The notes: generated by a model from the sequence alone, not told the origin. A stretch of DNA of 64,000 nucleotides from an uncultured Eudoraea sp. (GCF_947490415.1 NZ_CANLGX010000001.1:682001-746000); one strand, 5' to 3'; numbered from the stretch's first letter, positions 44,915 through 53,465 are shown. A program made the numbers and translations.

Positions 44915-45712
44915 ATGATTAAATTTTTTAGACATATTCGCCAAAGACTACTGACCGAAAACCCGCCTGCCGGACGGGCAGGTAAATTCAGCAAATACCT
45001 GCTATATGCTATTGGGGAGATTGTTTTGGTGGTTATTGGGATTTTGATTGCTTTGAGTATTAATAATTGGAACTACAAACGATTGGAACGAAAGGAGGAA
45101 ATCGAGATTTTAAATAGTGTCAAGAATGATATAGAAAATACAATCGCGGAATTTGATCATTTAAATCAAATAAGAGAAAAGATGCTTTCTTCCACTAAAA
45201 GCATTTTTAAATTGACCAACTCTATGGATTTTGAAAATAAAGAGTTAGATAGTCTGATAGGGCTAACCTTTTACCGGCCTACTTTCAATAACATACTAGG
45301 CACAATTGATCAATTATTTTCTTCAGGTAAGATCAGCCTTATCCAGAATGATTCTATCAGGAATTTCCTGATCTCCTGGCCGGGATCAATTAATGACATG
45401 ATTGAAGAAGAAACGTATGCCGTGACATTGTTTCAAAATAATTATTACCCTGTAGTGGCTAAATACATTCTCATCCAGGATGTCATTGACCAGAACTTTT
45501 CTACATCATTCTTCGGCACAGGAATAAGGGAAGAAGAATATTCCGATATTCCACTGAAAAGCGACCGTGAGGGCTTACTAAAAGACAGGGAGTTTTTGAA
45601 CCATTTACGAATGAGAGCCTCACATTTACAAATTACAAATACTGAAACCAAGGAACTCACCCTTCATGCCAGAAAACTTATTGGAATGATAGATAATGAA
45701 ATCAAATTCTAG
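44915..45712 (+). CDS. DUF6090 family membrane protein (copy 3), with palindromic insert
   Basis: 265 residues. MIKFFRHIRQRLLTEN is followed by PPAGRAGK, then FSKYLLYAIGEIVLVVIG and INNWN. The PPAGRAGK block is encoded by the GC-rich palindrome at 44962-44982 and is absent from the close copy at 60713, which reads ENRFSKYLLYAIGEI. The C-terminal helical domain continues to the end (IQITNTETKELTLHARKLIG). It starts 23 bases after the oxidoreductase gene. Function unknown. Confidence 0.83.
   Translation: MIKFFRHIRQRLLTENPPAGRAGKFSKYLLYAIGEIVLVVIGILIALSINNWNYKRLERKEEIEILNSVKNDIENTIAEFDHLNQIREKMLSSTKSIFKLTNSMDFENKELDSLIGLTFYRPTFNNILGTIDQLFSSGKISLIQNDSIRNFLISWPGSINDMIEEETYAVTLFQNNYYPVVAKYILIQDVIDQNFSTSFFGTGIREEEYSDIPLKSDREGLLKDREFLNHLRMRASHLQITNTETKELTLHARKLIGMIDNEIKF
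44962..44982 (+). repeat. Palindromic insert inside a DUF6090 gene
   Basis: CCCGCCTGCC-GGAC-GGGCAGG, an inverted repeat that keeps the frame. Also at 45807-45827 and 47931-47951. Confidence 0.8.
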
Positions 45713-45759
45713 TCATAATATCAATAAAATGAAGTAATGAAAGGCCAAACCACAGACCA

Positions 45760-46524
45760 ATGATAAAATTCTTTCGCCAAATACGACAAAGACTGCTTAC
45801 TGAAAACCCGCCTGCCGGACGGGAAGGTAAATTCAGCAAATACCTGCTATATGCTATTGGGGAGATTATATTGGTGGTCATCGGAATTTTGATTGCTTTG
45901 CAGATTAACAATTGGAATGAACTTAGAAAGACTCACCTTCAGGATCTTGAGTTTCTTAACAATCTGAAGGTTGAATTGTCAGTAGATATTTCCGCCCTAA
46001 CCGCTAGAAAATCTCAATATCAGAGCATTAATGATAACATAAAAAATACTATAAAGTTGTTTGATGGTGGTGTTCAAAGTCTTACTCATGATGAACATCA
46101 GGAAATCGTTTCGGCTCTGACCCTATTTCAAATACTTACTCCGATTAATAAAAACATCAATCGAAGTGATTTGGCAATTGCGCAAGGTACGATTGATAGA
46201 ATTGACAAAGAATTAAATCGCAAATTCTTAACCTACCTTCAAGAAACCCAATCCATTAATGCTGCTATTACAAAACTGGGTGAAACCCTACAACAACTTC
46301 AAATACTTTACATTCATCCAAATGTCGATTACAATGAAATAAATCCTGCAGCTGATAAGGTTTATTTCGATTTTAAAGAAATTTTTAATAACAGAGGTGT
46401 CAGAAATGCACTGCAAAAATCATTCAGGTATCGCAGAGCATACATTGACTCTATGTCTGGTAAAATTGAAGAAGCCGAAAAACTAATCGCCCTCATCGAT
46501 CATAAATTGGCTGGAGCAGATTAA
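45760..46524 (+). CDS. DUF6090 family membrane protein (copy 4), with palindromic insert
   Basis: 254 residues. The first 50 residues are nearly the same as copy 3 including the insert (PPAGREGK at 17-24), but the rest differs (LQDLEFLNNLKVELSVDISA onward), so the N-termini have been kept alike while the outer domains diverged, or were exchanged. TAACGAAAGGCT, the attC-like entry, follows the stop by 8 bases. Function unknown. Confidence 0.83.
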   Translation: MIKFFRQIRQRLLTENPPAGREGKFSKYLLYAIGEIILVVIGILIALQINNWNELRKTHLQDLEFLNNLKVELSVDISALTARKSQYQSINDNIKNTIKLFDGGVQSLTHDEHQEIVSALTLFQILTPINKNINRSDLAIAQGTIDRIDKELNRKFLTYLQETQSINAAITKLGETLQQLQILYIHPNVDYNEINPAADKVYFDFKEIFNNRGVRNALQKSFRYRRAYIDSMSGKIEEAEKLIALIDHKLAGAD

Positions 46525-46536
46525 AAAATAACGAAA

Positions 46537-46600
46537 GGCTAAAAACCTATATAAAATCATTACGCAATAGGCGTGACGGCTCATAAGCCAACCGTTATCT
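46537..46600 (+). other. attC-like site (short) behind DUF6090 copy 4
   Basis: GGCTAAAAAC (R'' with two extra A), CTATATAAAATCATTACGC, loop, GCGTGACGGCTCATAAGCC, AA and CCGTTATCT (R'). Stem ATTACGC/GCGTGA-type pairing in the centre. Confidence 0.65.
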
Positions 46601-46604
46601 AAGG

Positions 46605-46834
46605 GTCCTTGAAATCCTCGCCGTCTCCTCACTGAACCTTTTCTGCCCTACTTTTCTGTAATATTCCTAGGGTATCTTTATACTGGAATGACCCCCTCCT
46701 TCGCTCCGCTGCGGTGGGCAAGTCCGCCTTCACTACGTTACTGCGGACATGCTGGGTTAATTCACTTACTATCTCCATTGGAACTTCATTGTAAAGCAGT
46801 ACAATAAATGCGAAGGTCTTTCTAGCCATATTTA
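46605..46834 (-). pseudogene. Decayed C-terminal piece of a tyrosine recombinase (copy 4), split by a repeat
   Basis: Minus strand: MARKTFAFIVLLYNEVPMEI, VSEL, then about 80 bases of the GC-rich dispersed repeat in place of the LGHSxxKIT segment, then YKDTLGILQKSRAEKVQ that resembles the normal tail. The upstream edge is fused to the DUF6090 leader at the same point as copy 5. Confidence 0.72.
46688..46760. repeat. GC-rich dispersed repeat, copy b
   Basis: Contains CTCCTTCGCTCCGCTGCGG and CGCCTTCACTACGTTACTG, GGACATGCTGGGTTAA. Lies inside recombinase fragment 4. Confidence 0.6.
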
Positions 46835-46842
46835 ATTATTTA

Positions 46843-46866
46843 TTACCTTAGAAAGGACAACCAACC
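46843..46866 (+). promoter_or_regulatory. Conserved leader of DUF6090 remnant
   Basis: TTACCTTAGAAAGGACAACC then AACC. Preceded by TTTAATTATTTA and the recombinase fragment; compare 59890. Confidence 0.5.
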
Positions 46867-46876
46867 GCTGCCTTAT

Positions 46877-46969
46877 ATGATAAAATTCTTTAGATTATCG
46901 AAACTTAATTTTGTGAAACAAAATCGAATGTCCTGTGGACTCCCTATAGTTATCGGGATAGGCGTCTAG
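46877..46969 (+). pseudogene. DUF6090 start remnant
   Basis: MIKFFRLSKLNFVKQNR and a stop 30 codons on. Its end contains CCCTATAGTTATCGGGA, the palindrome seen in the long attC-like sites. It sits directly before an intact DUF6090 gene. Confidence 0.55.
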
Positions 46970-46987
46970 AAAACACCGTTAATAACT

Positions 46988-47782
46988 ATGTTTAAGTTTT
47001 TTAGAAAAATCAGATTTGACCTAATGGAAAAAAATAAAACCGGAAGATATCTAAAATATGCTATCGGAGAAATTGTATTGGTGGTTATCGGGATTTTAAT
47101 CGCCCTGCAAGTCGGCAATTTTAACGAAACCATAAAGGAGCGCGAGATCTATTTATCCTATTTGTTGCGCCTTAAAGAAGATTTTTTAGAATTACAGGAA
47201 ACCGTAAAGCTAAAAAAGGAATTTGAGGCTGAGTTAATTGACCTTGCTGAGTATCAATTAGAGGTCTTAACCGGAAAAGAAACCAACCCGGATATACTTA
47301 AGCTTGCAATTTCAATTGAATTTACAGGCTCTATAAATCGATATGAAATATTGAGTCCCACTTATCTGGAACTGACCTCAACCGGGAGGCTGACCCTTAT
47401 TGAAAATGATAATATAAAAGATTTTTTGTCCGGATATTACAAATATTTGCTGACCAGAAATAATGAAAAAGCAGAATGGGATCCCTGGGTACACCAATAT
47501 AGATCGTTGGTGCGTAATATTCTGAATCCGGAGGATCGATCTTTCATAGACTTTGAATTTGGTAATGCAAACGCAGACATGGAGAGTCCGACATGGAAGA
47601 ATTATACCCTTAAATCAAAAAAGGAAAATGTAGTGAATGACCTTTTGAAGGTCCCAAATTTAACCGGGCTTCTGCAGGATATCCTTACTGCCAGAAGGAT
47701 CACCCATAGTTATCTTGATTTCGAGTTCCATATCAGTAATGATTTCCTCCAACAGATTCAGAGTGAAATAGATCGATTATAA
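46988..47782 (+). CDS. DUF6090 family membrane protein (copy 5)
   Basis: 264 residues. MFKFFRKIRFDLMEKNKTG, RYLKYAIGEIVLVVIGILIA, helix ending LQVGNFNE (the usual NNWNE changed to GNFNE), then the helical domain with YLELTSTGRLTLIENDNIKD. Its N-terminus is nearest to the copy at 52522 (YDLMEKNKTGKYLKYAIGEI). The conserved leader is not directly upstream but about 120 bases away, before the remnant. Function unknown. Confidence 0.83.
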   Translation: MFKFFRKIRFDLMEKNKTGRYLKYAIGEIVLVVIGILIALQVGNFNETIKEREIYLSYLLRLKEDFLELQETVKLKKEFEAELIDLAEYQLEVLTGKETNPDILKLAISIEFTGSINRYEILSPTYLELTSTGRLTLIENDNIKDFLSGYYKYLLTRNNEKAEWDPWVHQYRSLVRNILNPEDRSFIDFEFGNANADMESPTWKNYTLKSKKENVVNDLLKVPNLTGLLQDILTARRITHSYLDFEFHISNDFLQQIQSEIDRL

Positions 47783-47883
47783 GGAACTGGGTAGCTCCGG
47801 ATTTATGTGCTCTAAACAAAAAGTAGTCACAAGGCCAGGATTATATAGATTTTTTGTGCTCTGAAGAGAACCAGCTTCAACCC

Positions 47884-48063
47884 ATGCCCCGCTTCTTCCG
47901 CCAAATACGTCAAAGACTGCTTACTGAAAACCCGCCTGCCGGACGGGCGGGTAAGTTCAGCAAATACCTGCTTTATGCAAAAGATAAGTTCTTTGTTGAG
48001 GTTATTTGGGAAATTAAACAGGATGAAATCATAGGAAAAGGACAGTTGAAGGAGATAGCCTGA
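47884..48063 (+). pseudogene. DUF6090 remnant with palindromic insert
   Basis: MPRFFRQIRQRLLTEN, PPAGRAGK and FSKYLLYA, then unrelated codons (KDKFFVEVIWEIKQDE) to a stop. The membrane helix is missing. The insert palindrome is at 47931-47951. Confidence 0.7.
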
Positions 48064-48140
48064 ATAAGTAGAGTAATGTTCCCAAGGAGATTTGAGGATT
48101 AAATCAAACAACTTTGTGTGTGAAAAACTAAGCTCGATAT

Positions 48141-48163
48141 AAAAACCCCCAGTTAAGGGGGTT
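48141..48163 (-). terminator. Hairpin terminator on the minus strand
   Basis: AACCCCC-TTAACT-GGGGGTT followed by a T run when read on the minus strand, just past the end of the BspA-like fragment. Confidence 0.6.
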
Positions 48164-48194
48164 GGTGTTTTTTGGATGTTGAGGTTTACGAGAA

Positions 48195-48393
48195 TTAAAA
48201 TGAATGCGGAAAACAATTTCTGAATTTTGGTATTTTAAATCCTTCTTTATAAGTATGTGATTTCCAAAAATCCCTGCATAATTTCACGTTATCAACATTC
48301 CAACTACTTATATCTCTATTGAATCTAGAATAAGGAAACATATGTTCCATCCTTTCAACATTACTCACGTTCCAGTTACCAATCGATTTATCT
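48195..48393 (-). pseudogene. C-terminal fragment of a BspA-like (DUF285) surface protein
   Basis: Minus strand: DKSIGNWNVSNVERMEHMF, NRDISSWNVDNVKLCRDFW, ending FRNCFPHSF and a stop. The ISSWNVxNV repeat is diagnostic for DUF285/BspA leucine-rich-like surface proteins. There is no start, and a stop lies upstream in frame, so only two repeats remain. Its own terminator is still present. Confidence 0.75.
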
Positions 48394-48412
48394 TAAAAAA
48401 GCTTTAAATTTA

Positions 48413-48478
48413 CTCCAAAACAATATGGTTATATGGACTTTTCTTTATATCCATTAGTTAGCGGTAATTTCAGACGAA
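48413..48478 (+). other. attC-like site (short) in front of the propeller gene
   Basis: CTCCAAAAC (possible R''), AATATGGTTATATGG, ACTTTTC, TTTATATCCATTA and GTTAGCGGTAAT (R'). Arms pair. The unit to which the R'' belongs is unclear because the BspA-like fragment is on the other strand. Confidence 0.5.
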
Positions 48479-48512
48479 CTTTTATCCGTAGCAATTTTTA
48501 AAATGCGACCTT

Positions 48513-49640
48513 ATGTCAACAATAAAAAAGACTATTCTATACCGACGAATACTCCTTTTATGCATTCTACTGCAGACCATCAGTGCATTTGGACAAGGTT
48601 ATGAAAAAACAGAAGCTGATTTAATTAACGCTAGCCCAATAGATAATTTACCACCATATATAAAACTTGTAAGTGGTTTTGGAGAACGTCCAGATTGGTC
48701 TCATGATGGCCGATTCATTCTATTTTTAGACAAACCAATGGGCGAAGTATATGAATTGGAATTAGCAACCGGAATAATACGTCCAAAAACCAGACATTTT
48801 AATCATTACGGCTTTACCAGGGCAATGTATTTGTCAAACGGAGATATTCTACTTTCCGGTCCAAAGGCGCTCTTTGACCCTACGGACCATAAGGAAAGAG
48901 ATAAAGCGCGTGACCTTACCTGGTTATACATCATGGATAAAAGTGGTAAAACACCCCCGGTTCCTTTAAATACCCTCTGTGCTGAAGGGCCAGCTATTTC
49001 CAGAAATAGGATGAGAATAGCTTGGACACATCGAGATCGCCAATTACCTGAGCTAGGTAAAAATAGGGCAAAGCTATTAATGGCCGACATAATTTATCAA
49101 GATGGGATACCAAAGTTATCCAACGAAAGGGTGATTTTTGATTCAAAGCAGTTGCCATTTTCACTGGGTCATGCAAGTCTTGAAACACAAAGTCTTGTTC
49201 CACCAGAGGACGTAAAAGTAACATTTGCTGTTTATACCATTAATAATGGAAATAATACTGATGTTTATATGGTAGATAGCGAAACTGGAGAATATAGAAC
49301 TATCACTAATTCTCCCTGCTGCTACGATGAGCCCGAAGGAATATTCCCTGATGGTTTACATACTCTGGTCGAACACGGACCCTCCGAGAAAAATGCCTGG
49401 CCATTGCTTGATCTGTATAAATTGAAATTAGATGGGTCAGGAGAAATGCAAAGATTAACTTATTTCACTGACTATAAGGGATACAAGGCTAATCAAGGAG
49501 TAATTTCAGACGATGGAAAATATTTATGTTTTCAGATAGGAAAAGATAATACAGAATCTGGTGTCGGTTTTGGTTTTCTAATTATGGATTTGGAAGAAGC
49601 TGCAAAACACCTGGAGAATTTTAAAACTTATGATGATTAA
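48513..49640 (+). CDS. Exported TolB/PD40-type beta-propeller protein
   Basis: 375 residues with signal peptide (ILLLCILLQTISAFGQ). PD40-like blades: RPDWSHDGRFILFLDKPMGE, GPAISRNRMRIAWTHRD, DEPEGIFPDGLHTLVEH, NQGVISDDGKYLCFQIG. No catalytic domain attached. Similar proteins bind or sense periplasmic ligands; the exact role is unknown. The end runs into a short R''-like CAGCCTAAAG at 49657 and a truncated helix-turn-helix gene. Confidence 0.75.
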   Translation: MSTIKKTILYRRILLLCILLQTISAFGQGYEKTEADLINASPIDNLPPYIKLVSGFGERPDWSHDGRFILFLDKPMGEVYELELATGIIRPKTRHFNHYGFTRAMYLSNGDILLSGPKALFDPTDHKERDKARDLTWLYIMDKSGKTPPVPLNTLCAEGPAISRNRMRIAWTHRDRQLPELGKNRAKLLMADIIYQDGIPKLSNERVIFDSKQLPFSLGHASLETQSLVPPEDVKVTFAVYTINNGNNTDVYMVDSETGEYRTITNSPCCYDEPEGIFPDGLHTLVEHGPSEKNAWPLLDLYKLKLDGSGEMQRLTYFTDYKGYKANQGVISDDGKYLCFQIGKDNTESGVGFGFLIMDLEEAAKHLENFKTYDD

Positions 49641-49649
49641 TTATAATAA

Positions 49650-49901
49650 AACTACCAGCCTAAAGAACCAATTGAATTATTGACGCGTGAAGAAACGGCT
49701 CAATCCCTTAAAATATCCTTATCCACCCTATGGCATTGGAGTAAGAAAGGAATTTTACCGTCGTATGGTATTGGAAATAGAGTGTATTATAAGCGGAGTG
49801 AGATTGAAAACAGTTTGATTAGGATAAATTCAATCAGATTTAATCCGTTTTTATGTTGTTTTCTTGGGTTTTATGTAGGAATTTTATTGTTGGTAATTTA
49901 A
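49650..49901 (+). pseudogene. Excisionase-type helix-turn-helix gene lacking its start
   Basis: The frame reads QPKEPIELLTREETAQSLKI, SLSTLWHWSKKGILPSYGIG, NRVYYKRSEIENSL, the classic HTH_17/MerR-like excisionase fold. No ATG exists upstream before a stop at 49647; TTG 49680 is the only candidate start. The last 25 residues (FNPFLCCFLGFYVGILLLVI) are unlike the family and hydrophobic. Likely cut at both ends when neighbouring units were inserted. Such proteins usually accompany mobile elements. Confidence 0.65.
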
Positions 49902-49952
49902 CTTTTTGAATTATAGCAATCTTTAATAAAAATTACTTCAATACATCAGTTT

Positions 49953-50012
49953 TATACCAATATGGGTGTATATAGTCGTATTATACATTCATATAAACAA
50001 GTTAGCCATTTT
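49953..50012 (+). other. attC-like site in front of the alpha/beta hydrolase gene
   Basis: ATACCAATATGGGTGTATA, loop TAGTCGTAT, TATACATTCATATAAACAA, then GTTAGCCATTTTAT (R'). The first box is degenerate. R' is complementary to the R'' behind the hydrolase at 13 of 14 bases. Confidence 0.65.
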
Positions 50013-50023
50013 ATCCTTGATTT

Positions 50024-50989
50024 ATGAAAATAAAGAAATTGATAAAAATAATCGGAAAAGGCTTCTTGTTATTAATTTGCTTAGTGATAGTGGTAGGATT
50101 TACTTACGAACAAATTAGTCGATACAAGACAAAAGAATTTGTTGAAGAAAGGATTGGTAGTTTTATTGATGTTGGAGGGCATCAGTTGTATTACGAAAAG
50201 AAAGGTGCTGGAAATGTGACTGTGATTTTCGAGTCCGGAGCTCCAGGAGATCATCGGGCATGGGATGATTTGTCAGATAAGATTTCAGAATATTCAACAA
50301 CAATGTCATATGATAGAGCTGGACTATTATGGAGTGAACGTGGGTCAAATACTAAAACACCCAATAACATAAGTGCTGATTTAGAGACTATTTTAACTAA
50401 TGAAGGATTTAAAAAACCTTATGTGGTAGTAGGTCATTCTGCTGCTGGAATCTATTTACGACCATTTATAGAAAAACACCAAGATGATATTTTAGGGGTC
50501 ATTTTAATCGACCCCTCTCATCCTGACCAATTAATGAAAGCTCCTGAAGAATTAAAGGAATATATGCAACCTCCATTTTTTCCTCCTGAGTGGTTAGTAA
50601 GTTTTTTAAATGAAGTAGGATTTGTAAGACTATTGTCAGGAGATCCTCTTATTTATCGCGGTATTAAAAGTGGAGGCGTATATGGTGAAATAGAATTTTT
50701 AATGAATGAAACATCAAAGTCAAGTCCCTCAAGTAAATCTTGGAAAGTTCCGCTGGTTGTAATTTCGGCAGGAGCACAAGATTCTTTTGGTATTTCTGAT
50801 GAGGTTCTTAAAAATGAAATGCAGGAATATTGGGATGGTTTACAAACAGAAATTTCCCAATTATCTGAAAATGGAAAAAGGATTATTGCAGAAAAAAGTG
50901 GACATAATATGTTGGATAGTGAAGAGAAATTAATAACCGAAGAAATAATTAAAATAATCAAGTCACATCACAATACTCAGATTGAATAA
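50024..50989 (+). CDS. Alpha/beta hydrolase with N-terminal membrane anchor
   Basis: 321 residues. A helix at 13-29 (FLLLICLVIVVGFTYEQIS) anchors it, leaving the enzyme outside. Core motifs: FESGAPGDHRAWDDL (oxyanion region), VVGHSAAGIYLRPFIE (nucleophile Ser), ISAGAQDSFGIS (acid region) and IIAEKSGHNMLDSE (His). This is the common family of small periplasmic alpha/beta hydrolases. Substrate unknown. A clean single-gene unit with boxes matching at both ends. Confidence 0.87.
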   Translation: MKIKKLIKIIGKGFLLLICLVIVVGFTYEQISRYKTKEFVEERIGSFIDVGGHQLYYEKKGAGNVTVIFESGAPGDHRAWDDLSDKISEYSTTMSYDRAGLLWSERGSNTKTPNNISADLETILTNEGFKKPYVVVGHSAAGIYLRPFIEKHQDDILGVILIDPSHPDQLMKAPEELKEYMQPPFFPPEWLVSFLNEVGFVRLLSGDPLIYRGIKSGGVYGEIEFLMNETSKSSPSSKSWKVPLVVISAGAQDSFGISDEVLKNEMQEYWDGLQTEISQLSENGKRIIAEKSGHNMLDSEEKLITEEIIKIIKSHHNTQIE

Positions 50990-50992
50990 ATA

Positions 50993-51130
50993 CAATGGCT
51001 AACAAAAAATATAGTGCATTTGGCAAATGTTGCTAATATTGAGATTGGTAGCAATAAAAAACATATGTATGAGCTGAAAGCCAAGAGCGTTGAAATGCCA
51101 AACTCACCATATTCAGCCCGTTAGCTTTAA
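50993..51130 (+). other. attC-like site behind the alpha/beta hydrolase gene
   Basis: CAATGGCTAAC (R''), AAAAAATATAGTGCATTTGGCA (first 20 paired), middle with repeated AGCAATA/TGCTAATA, TGCCAAACTCACCATATTCA, GC and CCGTTAGCTTTA (R'). This is the most regular site: both boxes and both arms pair, with an extra base on one side. Confidence 0.8.
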
Positions 51131-51167
51131 TATATCATCCGAAATAAATATTTAATTAGATAAAATC

Positions 51168-52325
51168 ATGAAAAGAAGAGAATTTGCAAAACTTGGCGGT
51201 TTACTAGCTGGCAGCACTCTGGCTCCATCAAGTGTTTACTCTTTGGGAAAAGGAGTGCAAAAGGTAACATTAGGAAAACAAATCGATTTTATCTATGACG
51301 GCATTGAATTGTCACCTTTGGAATACACGCAATTGCTGATGAAGTTAGTTGATGAGGGAAAAGTAAAACCCGATAACTACTCAAATGGTGGTGTAGTAGA
51401 AGAATTAGAAGAAAGTTTTGCCACACAATTAGGAAAAGAATCTGCTGTATTTATGCCTACTGGCACCTTAGCAAATCACGTGGCAGTGCGAGAATTAGCT
51501 AAAGAAAAAAGAAGGATAATTGTTCAGGAACAAAGTCATTTATATAACGACTGTGGCGATTGTTGCCAAACGCTTAGTAACCTAAATTTAATTCCTTTAG
51601 GAAAGGATTCTGCAAATTTTACGATTGAAGAAGTCGAACAAGTAATTGCCAAAACTCAATCTGGAAGAGTAAAAACCCATGTTGGGGCAATAATGATAGA
51701 ATCTCCAGTAAGACGAAAGAACGATGTTATGTTCGGATTTGATCGTATTAAGACCATTACCTCATATGCTCAAAAAAATAATATTAAAATGCATATGGAC
51801 GGTGCTCGTCTATTTGTAGAAGCAGCTCATACGGGAGTCAAACCTCATCTTTATGGTGAATATTTTGACACAATATATACCTCCATGTATAAATGCTTTA
51901 ACGCTCCTTCTGGTGCAATTTTAGCAGGCACAAAAGAATTCACTGAAAATCTTTTTCATACTAGGAGAATGTTCGGTGCCGGATTGCCAGCTTCATGGCC
52001 TTTTGCCGCAATTGCATTGCATTATGCGAATTATTTTGAAGAGGAATATCAAAAAAGCTGGAACAACGCTAAAATATTCTTTCAGGAAGTCACAAAGGAT
52101 GAGCGATTTAGCTTGGAGAAATATGAAAATGGAACCCATATGGTACGATTCAATATTAAGCATCCTAATCTCAAAGGATTTGTCAGTAAATTAGGTGAGC
52201 ATCAAATATCTTTAATACCACCAGACGAAAGTGGAGTTAGGCTTAAAGTTAACCCAACAATTAATAGACAAGACCCCCAACAATTAGCGGAGATTTTTAT
52301 TAAATGTTTAAACCAAACTAATTAA
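51168..52325 (+). CDS. Exported PLP-dependent threonine aldolase-like enzyme
   Basis: 385 residues. The N-terminus MKRREFAKLGGLLAGSTLAP is a twin-arginine signal (RREFAK), unusual because threonine aldolases normally stay in the cytoplasm. The rest is the fold-type I beta-eliminating lyase: FMPTGTLANHVAVRELA, HMDGARLFVEA (PLP-binding Asp), YTSMYKCFNAPSGAILAG (Lys that forms the Schiff base). Tat export fits a protein that folds with its cofactor first. Reaction in the family: L-threonine or L-allo-threonine to glycine and acetaldehyde. Front and back boxes complementary at 13 of 14 bases. Confidence 0.85.
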   Translation: MKRREFAKLGGLLAGSTLAPSSVYSLGKGVQKVTLGKQIDFIYDGIELSPLEYTQLLMKLVDEGKVKPDNYSNGGVVEELEESFATQLGKESAVFMPTGTLANHVAVRELAKEKRRIIVQEQSHLYNDCGDCCQTLSNLNLIPLGKDSANFTIEEVEQVIAKTQSGRVKTHVGAIMIESPVRRKNDVMFGFDRIKTITSYAQKNNIKMHMDGARLFVEAAHTGVKPHLYGEYFDTIYTSMYKCFNAPSGAILAGTKEFTENLFHTRRMFGAGLPASWPFAAIALHYANYFEEEYQKSWNNAKIFFQEVTKDERFSLEKYENGTHMVRFNIKHPNLKGFVSKLGEHQISLIPPDESGVRLKVNPTINRQDPQQLAEIFIKCLNQTN

Positions 52326-52327
52326 TA

Positions 52328-52466
52328 CTAAAGCTAACAATGTATAAAAATAATAGCGGTTTAATCGCTAGAACCAAAGTGAGTAAATTTAAAAAAGGTC
52401 TGTGTTTAATTGGAAAGTTTGTGTTTCAAAATTCGCTACTATTCTTATACTAGACCCTTGTGAATC
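52328..52466 (+). other. attC-like site behind the threonine aldolase-like gene
   Basis: CTAAAGCTAAC (R''), AATGTATAAAAATAATAGCG, long middle, CGCTACTATTCTTATACTAG, ACC and a worn R' (CTTGTGAATC). Arms AATAATAGCG/CGCTACTATT pair well. Confidence 0.72.
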
Positions 52467-52521
52467 ATTATCCAAAACTCGACTTATTTAATAATCATAC
52501 CTTTCGAGAAACTGCCAATCA

Positions 52522-53304
52522 ATGATAAAATTCTTTAGAAAAATACGCTATGACCTTATGGAGAAAAATAAAACTGGAAAGTATTTGAAATATGCAATTG
52601 GTGAAATTATACTTGTCGTTATTGGAATTTTGATTGCCTTACAAATTAATAATTGGAACGAAAACCGAAAAGCTACAAATGAAGAAGTGAAAATTTTAAA
52701 TGCTTTACATTCTGACTTTAAAGTTTCGAAAGAAAGAATTGAGGAAACTATTAAGATTCAGTCAAAGGTATTGAACTATAGTCAAATTCTTATTCGAATT
52801 CATGAAAGACAAAATAAAAGTGAGTGCCAATATTTTGATACACATTTAGACTCGTTAAGTAACCTTATTGGTTATGGTACTGCGTGGTATCGTGCAGAAC
52901 CAGTAACTGGAGCATACAATTCGTTGATTAGTGCTGGGAAAATTGACTTAATAAAAAATAAAGATTTAAGACAATTATTAGCTCAATTTATAGCAGACTT
53001 TGAATCTGGATTTGAAGACCACGAAACTTCAATACAACTTTTAGCAAAGCTTAATAATGAAACAGATCATTTTATTTTAAAAATAGCCGATAATAAAACT
53101 AGAAAAAATGATAATTATAATTCTAGAAAAAATGACAGTCTTAAAATCGCTGAATCTTTTTTTAAAAATGATTCTTATTTTGGAAACTTATTTTTGAAAT
53201 CTAATGATGAGGGTCACAGGTTAGAACGACAAAAACACATGTTGGAACAAGTAAATTCTATTTTAAATATTATTAAACAAGAGTTAGGAAATAAATTAAG
53301 TTGA
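52522..53304 (+). CDS. DUF6090 family membrane protein (copy 6)
   Basis: 260 residues. MIKFFRKIRYDLMEKNKTGK, YLKYAIGEIILVVIGILIAL, INNWNENRK, then the helical domain (ILNALHSDFKVSKERIEETI) with TGAYNSLISAGKIDLIKNKD. The last motif, SLxSxGKIxLIxNxxLR, is shared with copies at 44915 and 60713 and seems to define a second branch of the family. Stop is 10 bases before the R'' box of site 53315. Function unknown. Confidence 0.85.
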   Translation: MIKFFRKIRYDLMEKNKTGKYLKYAIGEIILVVIGILIALQINNWNENRKATNEEVKILNALHSDFKVSKERIEETIKIQSKVLNYSQILIRIHERQNKSECQYFDTHLDSLSNLIGYGTAWYRAEPVTGAYNSLISAGKIDLIKNKDLRQLLAQFIADFESGFEDHETSIQLLAKLNNETDHFILKIADNKTRKNDNYNSRKNDSLKIAESFFKNDSYFGNLFLKSNDEGHRLERQKHMLEQVNSILNIIKQELGNKLS

Positions 53305-53314
53305 AAAATAACGA

Positions 53315-53465
53315 GAGCACAACAATGGCTATAAGTAATCCGCCAGAGGCGGACAGGTTGATTGTTCTCGCTTACTCTGAAAATCCTCGCGGTCCGGATA
53401 ACTATCGGGATCAACTTGGTGTGTACCTGCCAAATGGCAGACAGGTTTGTAAAGTTAATGCCTTA
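53315..53465 (+). other. attC-like site (long type), right end missing
   Basis: GAGCACAAC (R''), AATGGCTATAAGTAATCCGCC arm start, palindromes, GATAACTATCGGGAT and TGCCAAATGGCAGACAGG, then the similarity to site 40694 stops at GTAAAGTTA. The L' and R' parts are lost, so this junction is dead. Confidence 0.65.

Noticed and set aside
46837-46843. TTTAATT-rich junctions as terminal repeats of an IS element
   Set aside because: No matching inverted end found and no transposase gene in the window.
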